From Desulfotignum sp. (GTDB lineage Bacteria > Desulfobacterota > Desulfobacteria > Desulfobacterales > Desulfobacteraceae): DNA of 64,000 nucleotides. Below the pieces are notes generated by a model. The model was given only the letters and a program-made list of their open reading frames with translations. It was not told the origin of the DNA and searched no databases. Positions within the stretch are counted from its first letter, which is position 1. Each line of letters begins with the position of its first letter. This document shows positions 7,258 through 16,032 of this stretch, one piece after another. Made by a program: the position numbers and the translations under genes. The stretch is taken from positions 1 to 64,000 of the forward strand of contig JAABUD010000034.1 in assembly GCA_011389555.1 (NCBI GenBank), read 5' to 3'.

Positions 7258-8355
7258 ATGAGTGACATGACCGAAGATCTCGTGATCGTTGCCGGCAGCA
7301 AGGCGTATGAACATATCAGAAAGAACGGGCTGTCCCCGGAGGATATCCGTCTGGTGCTCGGGGCGTCCGGCGCGGCCAAATGGCTGGTGCTGTATGGCCT
7401 GGACACGGCCATCTTTTCCACCTGGTTCAGGAACCGCAAAGAACCACTGCCTTTGTGGGGGACCTCCATCGGGGCCTGGAAATTTGCCGCAGCCGCCCGG
7501 AAAGATCCGGTCCGGGCCTTTGATGCCCTGAAACATGCCTATATCCATCAATATTATTCAGGGCGCGTGACCCCGGCCCGGGTGACCCGGGAATCGAAGC
7601 GGATCATGAAAGCGTTTCTTGATCCGACCCGGATGGACGAGATCCTGAATCATTCGTTTCTGCGAATTGCCATCGGAACGGTCCGGTGCCGGTATCTGCT
7701 GGCTTCCAGGCACCGGGGGCTCCAGGTGCTGGGTATCGCGGCCGGGGCGGTGTTGAACCGGATTTCCCGGCAGTTTCAGCGCCTGGTTCTGGAGCGGGTC
7801 GTGTTTCATCATTCCCGATTGGATCCGCAGACCGTGGATTTTTCCGGTTTTCCCACCCGGTTCGTGCCGCTGGGGTCCCATAATTTTCAATCCGCTCTGA
7901 CCGCATCCGGTGCCATCCCCTATGTCATGGAAGGGGTGTCCAACATTGCGGGCGCGCCGGAAGGCATGTACAGAGACGGCGGCATTCTGGACTATCATCC
8001 CGCCGCCACCCTGTCATCACAGGAAAACGGACTGATCCTGTACCCCCATTTTTATCCCTGGATCATTCCGGGGTGGTTTGACAAAACCAATCTTGCCCGC
8101 CGGGTGACCGGACCGGTCACGGACCGGATGATTCTGGTGGCACCGTCTGACAAATTCGTGTCCCGCCTTCCCTTTGGCCGGATCCCGGACAGAAAGGATT
8201 TTATCCGTTTTAAAGGCAATGATGCGGCCCGGGTAAGGGCCTGGGAAAAAGCCGCCGACATGAGCCGGGGCCTGGGAGATCTTTTTCTGGAGGCTGCGCA
8301 GACCGGCCGCATTCAAAAGATGGTCCGGCCGCTGGCCGAGCTATCCGTGATCTGA
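7258..8355 (+). CDS. Patatin-like phospholipase/acyl hydrolase
   Basis: 365 aa from the ATG at 7258, chosen because GGGGAGGGCAG precedes it; an in-frame ATG 36 bp upstream has no better site. The patatin catalytic dyad is visible: an oxyanion-type GASGAAKW (about residue 37), the nucleophile serine in WGTSIGAWK, and the acid in MYRDGGILDYHP. Patatin proteins hydrolyse acyl esters of phospholipids or related lipids at the inner membrane. No signal peptide is evident. Its last 15 bp overlap the 3' end of the convergent Kdo-transferase gene. The substrate is unknown. Confidence 0.85.
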   Translation: MSDMTEDLVIVAGSKAYEHIRKNGLSPEDIRLVLGASGAAKWLVLYGLDTAIFSTWFRNRKEPLPLWGTSIGAWKFAAAARKDPVRAFDALKHAYIHQYYSGRVTPARVTRESKRIMKAFLDPTRMDEILNHSFLRIAIGTVRCRYLLASRHRGLQVLGIAAGAVLNRISRQFQRLVLERVVFHHSRLDPQTVDFSGFPTRFVPLGSHNFQSALTASGAIPYVMEGVSNIAGAPEGMYRDGGILDYHPAATLSSQENGLILYPHFYPWIIPGWFDKTNLARRVTGPVTDRMILVAPSDKFVSRLPFGRIPDRKDFIRFKGNDAARVRAWEKAADMSRGLGDLFLEAAQTGRIQKMVRPLAELSVI

Positions 8356-9621
8356 CAAGGCCGCCAGGATCGCCCGGCAGGCCATGTCCATGCCGCCGGA
8401 TCTGGCCTGCACATAGCGTTGCGTGTTCTGCCGCCGATGATCAGGGTCCTGCGGATGTGTCAGAATCGTTCCCATGGCCCGGGCAGCAAAGCGCCAGTCA
8501 GGCGTTCTTTGTGCGAGTCCCGAGTCAAACACCTGGTGTCCCACCCACAAAAAATCATCCCAAAAGGGGCCTGTGACCACCGGGGCCCCTTGCAGCAGGG
8601 GTTCCAGAAAATTCTGTCCGCCCAGCGGCTTCAGGCTGCCGCCCATGAATACGGCATAAGCGGAATGGAAAACCTGGCGCATCTCACCGAAAAGGTCCCA
8701 TAAAATGATGCCCGGACCCTCAGGAGGGGCGGACAGTCTGGAGCGCAGAAAAACCGGGATCCCGGTTTTTCTCAGCCGGCGTTTCCAGGATTCAACCCGG
8801 TGCATGTGCCGGGGAAACAGGGCGATCACTTGTTTTGGATGTTGATCGAAAAGAGAGTGAATCATTTTCAATGCCTGGCGTTCCTCCTGGCGCCGGATGG
8901 AGGCAAACACAGACACCGGCAGGGGGCAGGAAAAAATATCCGTCAACACGGACGACGGGGTTTCAGGTGTCCGGGAAGTCAGGGTTTCAAATTTCATGTT
9001 GGGCATCACCGTCACCCGGGCCGGATCGAACACCTGCTGAAATCGGTTTGCATCCATATCGGAAACCGCCAGGATGTGATGGGGAGAGATCCGGGTCCAC
9101 AACGGTTTTGTCATTCGATAATGGCGGCTGCTTTTGGCTGACATCCGCCCGTTCACCACCAGGATCCGGGTCTGGTGCTGCCGGAGACAATGCAGCAGGG
9201 CCGGCCACAGTTCGGTTTCCAAAAGCACCATCACTTTGGGGCCCACCTTTTTGACCGCAGTCGCGGTCACAGCCGGACAGTCAAAGGGAAACCAGCCCAG
9301 AGACAAGGTGATTTGGGAATCAGGCGGGTTTTTTTTGAGTTCGTCGCCAAGGATGTCCATGCCCTGGTCCGTGGTGGTGGTCACCAGTATCCGCACCGGC
9401 TTTTTTGGAGACAACCGCTGAACCAGGCGGACCGCCAGAAGGGCTTCACCGGCGGATGCGGCCTGGATCCAGATATCGGCCGGTACCAGATACGCCCCTG
9501 CATCCATGCGCGGATCAAAAGAATGCGCGAGCCGGGGGTGGTGCCGCAAAAAAGGCAGGGCAGCGGCCCAGAGCAGGTTGTAAAATCCCATGAAATTGGT
9601 TATAAAGGCAGACTTTTTCAT
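8341..9621 (-). CDS. waaA: 3-deoxy-D-manno-octulosonic acid transferase
   Basis: 426 aa from the ATG at 9621 (MKKSAFITNFMGFYNLLW); an ATG six codons upstream is possible. WaaA/KdtA moves Kdo from CMP-Kdo to the lipid A precursor at the inner membrane. An N-terminal hydrophobic anchor is followed by a GT-B glycosyltransferase with QAASAGEAL, VTTTTDQG, LLETELWPALL, VVNGRMSAKS, NMKFE and FMGGSLKPLGGQNFLEP, all typical of the family. It is divergent from msbA with 65 bp between starts, a logical pairing for LPS core assembly and export. Its 3' end overlaps the patatin gene. Confidence 0.93.
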   Translation of the reverse strand: MKKSAFITNFMGFYNLLWAAALPFLRHHPRLAHSFDPRMDAGAYLVPADIWIQAASAGEALLAVRLVQRLSPKKPVRILVTTTTDQGMDILGDELKKNPPDSQITLSLGWFPFDCPAVTATAVKKVGPKVMVLLETELWPALLHCLRQHQTRILVVNGRMSAKSSRHYRMTKPLWTRISPHHILAVSDMDANRFQQVFDPARVTVMPNMKFETLTSRTPETPSSVLTDIFSCPLPVSVFASIRRQEERQALKMIHSLFDQHPKQVIALFPRHMHRVESWKRRLRKTGIPVFLRSRLSAPPEGPGIILWDLFGEMRQVFHSAYAVFMGGSLKPLGGQNFLEPLLQGAPVVTGPFWDDFLWVGHQVFDSGLAQRTPDWRFAARAMGTILTHPQDPDHRRQNTQRYVQARSGGMDMACRAILAALSDHG

Positions 9622-9686
9622 GAGAACGCATGATCTCATGTTTTAAACAGATTGACAATAGGGCGACAACCAAAGATAACAGGTGT

Positions 9687-11522
9687 ATGGATAAGACACT
9701 AATCGATTTGCCTCGATCACGCCGCAGAAAAATTGTGGACCTGGTATTGCAGTACCGGCTCCAGCTGATCATTGCATCGCTGTGCATGATCGTGGTGGCG
9801 GCCGCCAACGGGGCCATGGCCTTTATGGTCAAACCGGTGATCGATGACATTTTTGTGGCAAAGAACCGGGACATGCTCATGCTGATTCCGGCCCTGGCCG
9901 TGCTGGTGTTTCTGCTCAAAGGAGCGGGCACGTTCGGATCGGAATACCTGATGAACTTCATTGGTGAGCGCATTATCCGGTATTTCAGGGAAGCGCTGTA
10001 CGACCGCATCACGGATCTGCCCCTGGCCTTTATCCACAAAGAAAAAACAGGCGCACTGATGTCCCGGATCACCAATGACGTGAACATTGTCAAGGGCATG
10101 GTGTCCACGGCCGTGGTCAATATTTTCCGGGATTTTTTCTCGGTGATCGCGTTTTTGTTCGTGATTTTTTACCGGGACTGGCAGCTGGCCTTAGGGGCGT
10201 TCATTGTCCTGCCCCTGGCATTTTATCCGATATTGATTTTCGGTCGCCGGGTCCGGCGGTTTTCCACCGGAACCCAGGAAACCATGGCAGAGTTGAACTC
10301 GTTTCTGCACGAAACCTTTACCGGCAGTAAAATCATCAAGATTTTCAATCTCCAGAATTTTGAGAAACAGCGGTTCAAGAAAAAGGCCCGGCATCTGTTT
10401 GAACTGGAGATGAAAAAAGTGATTGCCAAAGCCCTTTCCTCACCGGTCATGGAGTTTTTAGGGGGCTTAGGCATTGCCTTTATCATCTGGTTCGGCGGGA
10501 TGCGGGTGATCAACGGCACCTCCACGCCGGGCATCTTTTTTTCTTTTTTAACGGCCGTCATGATGCTGTATGATCCGGTGAAAAAAATTTCCAAGCTCAA
10601 CAATACCATCCAGGAAGGGGTGGCGGCCGCATCCCGGATCTTCGATGTGCTGGAAGAAGACCAGACCATCGAGGAAGCACCGGCGCCCCGAATGCTTTCC
10701 GGCCGGGCCCTGGCCGTGACGTTTGAAAATGTGAGTTTCTGTTATGGGCCCGATGAAAGCCCGGCACTGGAACGGATCGATCTGACGGCCGCGCCGGGGG
10801 AGGTCCTGGCACTGGTGGGCATGAGCGGCGGCGGTAAAACCAGTCTGGTGAACCTGATACCCCGGCTGTATGATGTGACTGAAGGCAAAGTGACGGTGGG
10901 CGGCATCGATGTTCGGGACCTGTCCATTCACTCTTTGAGGGATCATATTTCCATTGTGACCCAGGAGCCGATTCTGTTCAATGAAACCGTGAAAGACAAT
11001 ATCCGGTATGGCCGCATGAATGCCACGGATCCGGAGATTGAAGCCGCGGCCAAGGCGGCCTATGCCCATGACTTTATCACCGGGTTCCCCAAAGGGTATG
11101 ACACCCTGATCGGAGAACTGGGGTCCCGGTTGTCCGGCGGAGAGAAACAGCGCATCTGTATTGCCAGGGCCCTGCTCAAGGATGCGCCGGTGCTGATTCT
11201 GGATGAGGCCACATCGGCTTTGGATTCCCAGGCGGAACAGGTGGTGCAGAAAGCGCTGGAAAACCTGATGAAAGGCCGGACTTCCTTTGTCATCGCCCAC
11301 CGGCTGTCCACCATCGATTATGCGTCCCGGATCGTACTGCTCAAAAACGGCACCATTGTGGAACAGGGCACCCGGGATCAGCTCATGGCCCGTAAAGGAG
11401 AATTCTATAACCTGGTCGTGCTGCAGAGGGTCTCGGGAAAGAAAAACGACATCCTGGAAATTGACAGGTCGGTTCGAACCGTGCCCGGTCACCGACAGGA
11501 TACACAAACCAGTGAATCATAA
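9687..11522 (+). CDS. msbA: Lipid A/phospholipid ABC flippase MsbA
   Basis: 611 aa from the ATG at 9687 (MDKTLIDLPRSRRRKI). It is a half-transporter with an exporter-type membrane domain (about 20-330, six predicted helices) and a nucleotide-binding domain (about 350-590). Visible are Walker A GMSGGGKTSL, Q-loop VTQEPILFNE, signature LSGGEKQRIC, Walker B LILDEATSALD and the H-loop in IAHRLSTID. MsbA flips lipid A-core from the inner to the outer leaflet of the inner membrane. It is divergent from waaA and followed 10 bp later by the Trm112-like gene, starting a long plus-strand operon. Confidence 0.93.
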   Translation: MDKTLIDLPRSRRRKIVDLVLQYRLQLIIASLCMIVVAAANGAMAFMVKPVIDDIFVAKNRDMLMLIPALAVLVFLLKGAGTFGSEYLMNFIGERIIRYFREALYDRITDLPLAFIHKEKTGALMSRITNDVNIVKGMVSTAVVNIFRDFFSVIAFLFVIFYRDWQLALGAFIVLPLAFYPILIFGRRVRRFSTGTQETMAELNSFLHETFTGSKIIKIFNLQNFEKQRFKKKARHLFELEMKKVIAKALSSPVMEFLGGLGIAFIIWFGGMRVINGTSTPGIFFSFLTAVMMLYDPVKKISKLNNTIQEGVAAASRIFDVLEEDQTIEEAPAPRMLSGRALAVTFENVSFCYGPDESPALERIDLTAAPGEVLALVGMSGGGKTSLVNLIPRLYDVTEGKVTVGGIDVRDLSIHSLRDHISIVTQEPILFNETVKDNIRYGRMNATDPEIEAAAKAAYAHDFITGFPKGYDTLIGELGSRLSGGEKQRICIARALLKDAPVLILDEATSALDSQAEQVVQKALENLMKGRTSFVIAHRLSTIDYASRIVLLKNGTIVEQGTRDQLMARKGEFYNLVVLQRVSGKKNDILEIDRSVRTVPGHRQDTQTSES

Positions 11523-11532
11523 GGAGTAAAAC

Positions 11533-11706
11533 ATGGGTATTTCCAAGGAACTGCTGGACATTCTGGTGTGCCCCAAGTGCAAAAACCAGATTCGGCTGAC
11601 GGACAAACAAGACGGGTTGATCTGTGATCAATGCCGCCTGTTGTATGAGATCAAAGAGGATATCCCCATCATGCTGGTGGAAGAGGCCAGACCGGTAACC
11701 CCATGA
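11533..11706 (+). CDS. Trm112-family small zinc-ribbon protein
   Basis: 57 aa from an ATG at 11533 behind a perfect AAGGAG. The sequence begins MGISKELLDILVCPKCK, then has CDQC about 15 residues later, giving two CxxC pairs for one zinc, and ends in the LLYEIKEDIPIML segment typical of Trm112/YcaR proteins. Eukaryotic and archaeal Trm112 activates methyltransferases; bacterial copies are often found beside LPS genes and their role is less clear. Its stop overlaps the next start (ATGA). Confidence 0.9.
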   Translation: MGISKELLDILVCPKCKNQIRLTDKQDGLICDQCRLLYEIKEDIPIMLVEEARPVTP

Positions 11707-12245
11707 GTGTGCCAGCGCCTCCGGATCCGGCCAAGCTGGTGATGTCGGTGTTCATGAAGGAGAAACCGCTGTTTGAAACGGTTTTCCCGCTGCTGGAAAC
11801 CATCGGCGGTCCCGTGGACCTGGTGTCCCGGTGGCTGGATTTTGATTTTACAAACTATTACCATCAGGAGATGGGACACCCTCTTTTCCGGCGGATGCTG
11901 GCGTTCACCCCCCTGGTGAACCAGGCGGACCTGTCAAAAATCAAGCAGGCCACCAATGCAGTGGAACAACAGTTTGTCAAAGATCAGCAGCGCCGGATCA
12001 ATATCGATCCCGGATATCTCTTGCCCTCCCGGTTTGTTCTGGCCACGGGCAAGGATTATGCCCACCGGATTTATATCGGGGATCACCTGTACGCGGATCT
12101 GACCCTGATGTATATTCGCAAACAGTTTGTGCCTTTGGACTGGACCTATCCGGATTACCGGTCCGAAGAGATTGTCCGGTTTCTGGAACAGGTCCGGGAC
12201 AAATATCTGCTGGATGTAAAAGCCGTAAAAAGGAGTCAGTCATGA
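11703..12245 (+). CDS. DUF4416 family protein
   Basis: 180 aa beginning MSVPAPPDPAKLVMSVF. The segments FDFTNYYHQEMG, NIDPGYLLPSRFVLATGKDY, HRIYIGDHLYADLTL and WTYPDYRSEE match the DUF4416 family, conserved in Desulfobacterota and relatives and without a known function. No signal peptide or membrane helix is seen. It overlaps both neighbours by 4 bp (ATGA), showing tight translational coupling between Trm112-like and yicC. A link to RNA or ribosome metabolism is suggested by its neighbours only. Confidence 0.88.
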   Translation: MSVPAPPDPAKLVMSVFMKEKPLFETVFPLLETIGGPVDLVSRWLDFDFTNYYHQEMGHPLFRRMLAFTPLVNQADLSKIKQATNAVEQQFVKDQQRRINIDPGYLLPSRFVLATGKDYAHRIYIGDHLYADLTLMYIRKQFVPLDWTYPDYRSEEIVRFLEQVRDKYLLDVKAVKRSQS

Positions 12246-13123
12246 TCAAAAGCATGACCGCGTTTGCCAGGGCGGTCCATACAAAGGAAACGATCACGGC
12301 AGAGGCCGTGATCCGGTCCTATAATTCCCGGCACCTGGATTTTGCCGTGTACCTGCCCGATACCTGCCAGGGACAAGAAGAGGAGATCAAAAAGATCGTC
12401 ACCCGGTATCACCACCGGGGCCGGATGGAAATCCGGGTCACGGTGCAGGATGAAGGGTCGCAGGAAAGCGGGTTTGATGTGGATGAAGCAAAGGCCGTGG
12501 CCTATTTCAAAGCGTTGAAGCAGGTTACCGAGCGTCTGGGACTTTCCCGGGAACCGGAACTGGCGGATGTGCTGTCTGCCAGAAATATCATTGTCCCGGC
12601 CGTGGAAAATCCGGATCAGGCCCTGTTGACACAAGTGGTGTCTGAAGCCGTGGATCTCGCGGCCCGGGACCTGGACCGGATGCGCCGGGCCGAAGGAGAA
12701 AACCTGTACCGGGATCTGATGGCCCGGATCACTGCGATCGAAGATCAGATGGATCTGTTACAGACCCGGGCCGGTGACATTCCGGTGCTGTACAAAAAAC
12801 GCCTGGAAGAACGGCTGGCAAGACTGACCGCAGACCAGGGGGAGATCGATCCGGTCCGACTGGCCCAGGAAGTGGCAATACTGGCGGACAAAAGTGACGT
12901 GTCCGAGGAAATTGTCCGGATTTCAAGCCATATCCAGCAGTTTCGAAAAACAATGAATGCGGATCGCTCCCGGGGCCAGAACCTGAATTTTCTGATCCAG
13001 GAATTCAACCGGGAGTTCAATACCATCGGGTCCAAGGCCGGCCAGGCCGCGTTGTCTCACATGGTGGTGGATCTGAAGTCGAAACTGGAAAAAATCCGGG
13101 AACAGGTACAAAATATTGAATGA
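12242..13123 (+). CDS. YicC-family endoribonuclease
   Basis: 293 aa. It starts MIKSMTAFAR, the YicC hallmark, continues with the YicC N domain (VIRSYNSRHLDFAVYLP) and a coiled DUF1732 C-terminal domain (IQQFRKTMNADRSRGQNLNFLIQEFNREFNTIGSKA), with usual family length. YicC proteins are hexameric RNases reported to affect small-RNA stability. The order yicC, DUF370, gmk is widely conserved and supports the assignment. Start overlaps the DUF4416 stop. Confidence 0.93.
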   Translation: MIKSMTAFARAVHTKETITAEAVIRSYNSRHLDFAVYLPDTCQGQEEEIKKIVTRYHHRGRMEIRVTVQDEGSQESGFDVDEAKAVAYFKALKQVTERLGLSREPELADVLSARNIIVPAVENPDQALLTQVVSEAVDLAARDLDRMRRAEGENLYRDLMARITAIEDQMDLLQTRAGDIPVLYKKRLEERLARLTADQGEIDPVRLAQEVAILADKSDVSEEIVRISSHIQQFRKTMNADRSRGQNLNFLIQEFNREFNTIGSKAGQAALSHMVVDLKSKLEKIREQVQNIE

Positions 13124-13159
13124 TCTAAAAAAAAGCCTGTAGCGGCGGAAGGCACAGAA

Positions 13160-13438
13160 ATGAGTATGGAACAGATGCTGTTGAACATCGGTTTCGGCAA
13201 TACCGTGGTGGCGGACCGGGTGGTGGCGATTCTCACCCCCAATTCCAGCCCCATGAAACGCCTCAAGGATGAAGCCAGAGATGAACGAAGACTCATCGAT
13301 GCCACCCATGGCAGAAAAACCCGGGCCATTATTGTCACGGACTGCAATCATGTGATTTTATCCTCCGTGCATCCCGATACCATATCGGCCCGGTTTGCGG
13401 CCCTGGTCCGGAATCCGGGAGAGGTCCAGGAAGACTGA
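13160..13438 (+). CDS. DUF370/RemA-like DNA-binding regulator
   Basis: 92 aa: [56 protein letters not shown]. This is the DUF370/RemA family. In Bacillus RemA binds direct repeats upstream of biofilm and osmoprotection operons; the role in Proteobacteria is undefined. It stands between yicC and gmk as in many genomes. The ATG at 13160 follows a GGAAGG; a second in-frame ATG at 13166 is a minor alternative. Its stop is 1 bp before the gmk start. Confidence 0.9.
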   Translation: MSMEQMLLNIGFGNTVVADRVVAILTPNSSPMKRLKDEARDERRLIDATHGRKTRAIIVTDCNHVILSSVHPDTISARFAALVRNPGEVQED

Positions 13439-13439
13439 C

Positions 13440-14036
13440 ATGAAAAAAAACGCACGGTTGTTTGTGATTTCCGCGCCCTCCGGGGCCGGGAAAACCACGC
13501 TGATCAAACAGGTCATGGCCCGGTTTCCCGGGGTGTCTTATTCGGTGTCTCACACCACGCGCCCGCCCAGGCCCGGAGAAATCGACGGCAAAGATTATTT
13601 TTTTGTCACGGAAACGACCTTCAAGCAGATGATCGATGCGGGAGAATGGCTGGAATGGGCCCGGGTCCATGCGCATTATTACGGCACCGCCCGGTCTTTT
13701 GTTCAAAAACAGCTGGAAGCAGGAAATAATCTGCTTCTGGATATCGATGTCCAGGGGGCCCGGCAGATCATGGCCTCCGGACTGGACCCGGTCACGGTTT
13801 TCATTCTTCCCCCTTCGGTTGAGGTGCTGCGCCAAAGACTGGCAACCCGGGGCACGGACAGTGCCCAAACCATTGCGTTACGTCTGGAAAACGCAAAAAA
13901 GGAAATCACCTGGAAAGACCGATACCGATATGTGGTGGTCAACGATGACCTGGCAGCCGCAACCGAACACCTGTGTGCCATTTTTGAACAAGAGATGATA
14001 TCTGGGGAAAGAAAAATGGACTCCAGTGATGTCTGA
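13440..14036 (+). CDS. gmk: Guanylate kinase
   Basis: 198 aa from the ATG at 13440 (MKKNARLFVISAPSGAGKTT). Gmk phosphorylates GMP to GDP. The P-loop SAPSGAGKTT, the GMP-binding SHTTRPPRPGEIDGKDYFFV, the WARVHAHYYGT segment and the LLLDIDVQGARQI core are all present and the length is standard. An earlier in-frame ATG at 13395 lies inside the DUF370 gene and is rejected because it adds non-conserved residues before the P-loop. It overlaps the following methyltransferase gene. Confidence 0.97.
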   Translation: MKKNARLFVISAPSGAGKTTLIKQVMARFPGVSYSVSHTTRPPRPGEIDGKDYFFVTETTFKQMIDAGEWLEWARVHAHYYGTARSFVQKQLEAGNNLLLDIDVQGARQIMASGLDPVTVFILPPSVEVLRQRLATRGTDSAQTIALRLENAKKEITWKDRYRYVVVNDDLAAATEHLCAIFEQEMISGERKMDSSDV

Positions 14037-14787
14037 GCCGAACATGGAGCTCCTTTTCGGATTTCACAGCGTGGTTGAAGCCCTGAAAGCCGGGCGCCGC
14101 CGGTTCGAGGGAGTATACGTCTCCCGGGGGCTGTCGGGACGGCGGAAAGACACAGTGGTATCTGCGGCAGAAACCGCCGGTATTCCCGTGTCCCTGACCG
14201 ATACCCGGCAGCTGGATGCGCTTGCCCGGGGCGGGGTTCACCAGGGTATTGCGGCCCGGGCCACCTTGTTTCCGGTATCCCGTGAACCGGATCTCATCGC
14301 CCGGATTGTGCAAAGACAGACGTTTTTTCATGCCCTGATTCTGGATCAGATCGAAGACCCCCAGAATCTGGGGGCCCTGATCCGCACGGCCCTGTGCACG
14401 GGGATCGATTATATCGTGATTCCCAAAGACCGGTCCGCGCTGCCCGGCCCCGGGGTTTCCCGGGCTTCGGCCGGTGCCATGGAGCATGCATCGATTTTTG
14501 TGGTCACCAATACGGCGGCCACCATCCGGACCCTTAAAACACACAACGCCTGGGTGGCCGGCCTGGATGCCGGAGGCGACACCCTGCTGCACCAGGCGGA
14601 TCTGACGGGAAACCGGGTCCTGGTGGTGGGCGGGGAACACAAAGGCGTTCGTCCGGGCGTGCTCAAAGTATGCGATTTTGTCATTTCCATTCCCATCAAA
14701 AGTCCGGTCACCTCTTTGAATGCATCAGTAGCCGGCGCCATGGCCATGTACGAGGCCCTGCGCCAGAAAATTGTCAATCAAAAATAA
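14029..14787 (+). CDS. rlmB: TrmH/SpoU-family RNA 2'-O-methyltransferase (RlmB type)
   Basis: 252 aa from ATG 14029 (a GTG one codon upstream is possible), overlapping gmk by 8 bp. It has an N-terminal L30e-like substrate-binding domain (about 1-80) and a SPOUT methyltransferase domain with DQIEDPQNLGALIRTA (motif 1), VVGGEHKGVRPGVLKVCD (motif 2) and SIPIKSPVTSLNASVAGAM (motif 3). RlmB methylates 23S rRNA G2251 in E. coli. The substrate nucleotide here is by homology; other TrmH-family specificities are possible. Confidence 0.88.
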   Translation: MSEPNMELLFGFHSVVEALKAGRRRFEGVYVSRGLSGRRKDTVVSAAETAGIPVSLTDTRQLDALARGGVHQGIAARATLFPVSREPDLIARIVQRQTFFHALILDQIEDPQNLGALIRTALCTGIDYIVIPKDRSALPGPGVSRASAGAMEHASIFVVTNTAATIRTLKTHNAWVAGLDAGGDTLLHQADLTGNRVLVVGGEHKGVRPGVLKVCDFVISIPIKSPVTSLNASVAGAMAMYEALRQKIVNQK

Positions 14788-14805
14788 GGAACGCGTCAAA
14801 TTATC

Positions 14806-16032
14806 ATGCAGCAACGGATTTCAATTACTGTAAACGGAACATGGCAGGTGCCGGATTATCCGGAAGTGGCCTGTATCGAAGGCGACGGCATTGGATCCGA
14901 CATCTGGCCCAATGCCCGAAACGTGCTGGATGCGGCCGTCAATGCCGTATTCAAAGATGACAAAAAAATTGACTGGGTCCCGGTGCCGGCCGGTGCAGCC
15001 AGTTTCAAACAAACCGGACACTGGCTCCCGGATCAGACGCTTGAAACCATCCGGAATTTGAAAGTCGCCATCAAAGGCCCTTTGGCCACGCCCGTGGGAA
15101 AAGGCATCCGAAGCCTGAACGTCCGGTTGCGAAAAGAACTGGACCTGTATGCCTGTATCCGGCCGGTCACGTATTATCCCCCCGTGCCCAGTCCCGTGAA
15201 ACACCCGGAAAAAGTGGATATGGTGGTGTTTCGGGAAAACACGGAAGATGTGTATGCCGGCATGGAATGGGAAGCCGGGTCCCCGGAGTGCCGGCAGCTG
15301 ATGAACATGCTGAAAACCCGTTTGCACTGCAACCTGCCGGAATCAAGCGCTTTGGGGCTCAAGCCCATGTCCCCGGAAAACACCCGGCGCCTGGTGAAAA
15401 AAGCGTGTGAATATGCATTGGAGAACCACCGCCAAAGTGTGACCCTGATGCACAAGGGCAATATCATGAAATTCACGGAAGGCGGGTTTCGCAAATGGGG
15501 ATATGAAGCGGCTGTTGACTGTTTCGGGGACCGGATGATCACCGAGGATGTGCTGTACACCAGATATGAAGGGATTGTGCCGGACGGGCATGTGGTGGTC
15601 CGAGACCGGATCGCGGACATGGTGTTTGCCGATGTGTTGCTCCGGCCCGAACAGTATGATATCATTGCCTGTCCCAACCTGAACGGAGATTATATTTCCG
15701 ATGCCCTGGCCGCCCAGGTGGGCGGTCTGGGGATGGCCCCGGGTGCCAATGTCGGTGACACCTGCGCCGTGTTCGAGGCCACCCACGGCACAGCCCCGGA
15801 CATTGCCGGCAAAGATGTGGCCAACCCCTGTTCCCTGATGCTGTCCGGGGCCATGATGCTGGATCATCTGGGGTGGCACGCGGCCGGAGATGCCGTGCGC
15901 CGGGCCGTGGGCCGGGCCCTGGCAGGGGGACAGGTCACATCGGATCTGGCAGATCAGATCCCGGGGGCAAAGGCGGTATCATGTTCCGGATTTTCACAGA
16001 TCGTCATGGAAAACCTGTTTGTGACGGCCTGA
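14806..16032 (+). CDS. icd: NADP-type isocitrate dehydrogenase
   Basis: 408 aa, beta-decarboxylating dehydrogenase family, converting isocitrate to 2-oxoglutarate. Visible are ACIEGDGIGSDIW (N-terminal glycine loop), IRSLNVRLRKELDLYACIRP (substrate arginines), FRENTEDVYAGMEW, TLMHKGNIMKFTEGGF with the catalytic lysine region, ACPNLNGDYISDALAAQVGG with metal-binding aspartates, and the nucleotide loop ATHGTAPDIAGKD. Length and motifs fit the bacterial homodimeric NADP enzyme. It follows rlmB by 18 bp, and its last 52 bp overlap the comF start. In sulfate reducers with an oxidative TCA cycle this would be central carbon metabolism. Confidence 0.95.
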   Translation: MQQRISITVNGTWQVPDYPEVACIEGDGIGSDIWPNARNVLDAAVNAVFKDDKKIDWVPVPAGAASFKQTGHWLPDQTLETIRNLKVAIKGPLATPVGKGIRSLNVRLRKELDLYACIRPVTYYPPVPSPVKHPEKVDMVVFRENTEDVYAGMEWEAGSPECRQLMNMLKTRLHCNLPESSALGLKPMSPENTRRLVKKACEYALENHRQSVTLMHKGNIMKFTEGGFRKWGYEAAVDCFGDRMITEDVLYTRYEGIVPDGHVVVRDRIADMVFADVLLRPEQYDIIACPNLNGDYISDALAAQVGGLGMAPGANVGDTCAVFEATHGTAPDIAGKDVANPCSLMLSGAMMLDHLGWHAAGDAVRRAVGRALAGGQVTSDLADQIPGAKAVSCSGFSQIVMENLFVTA

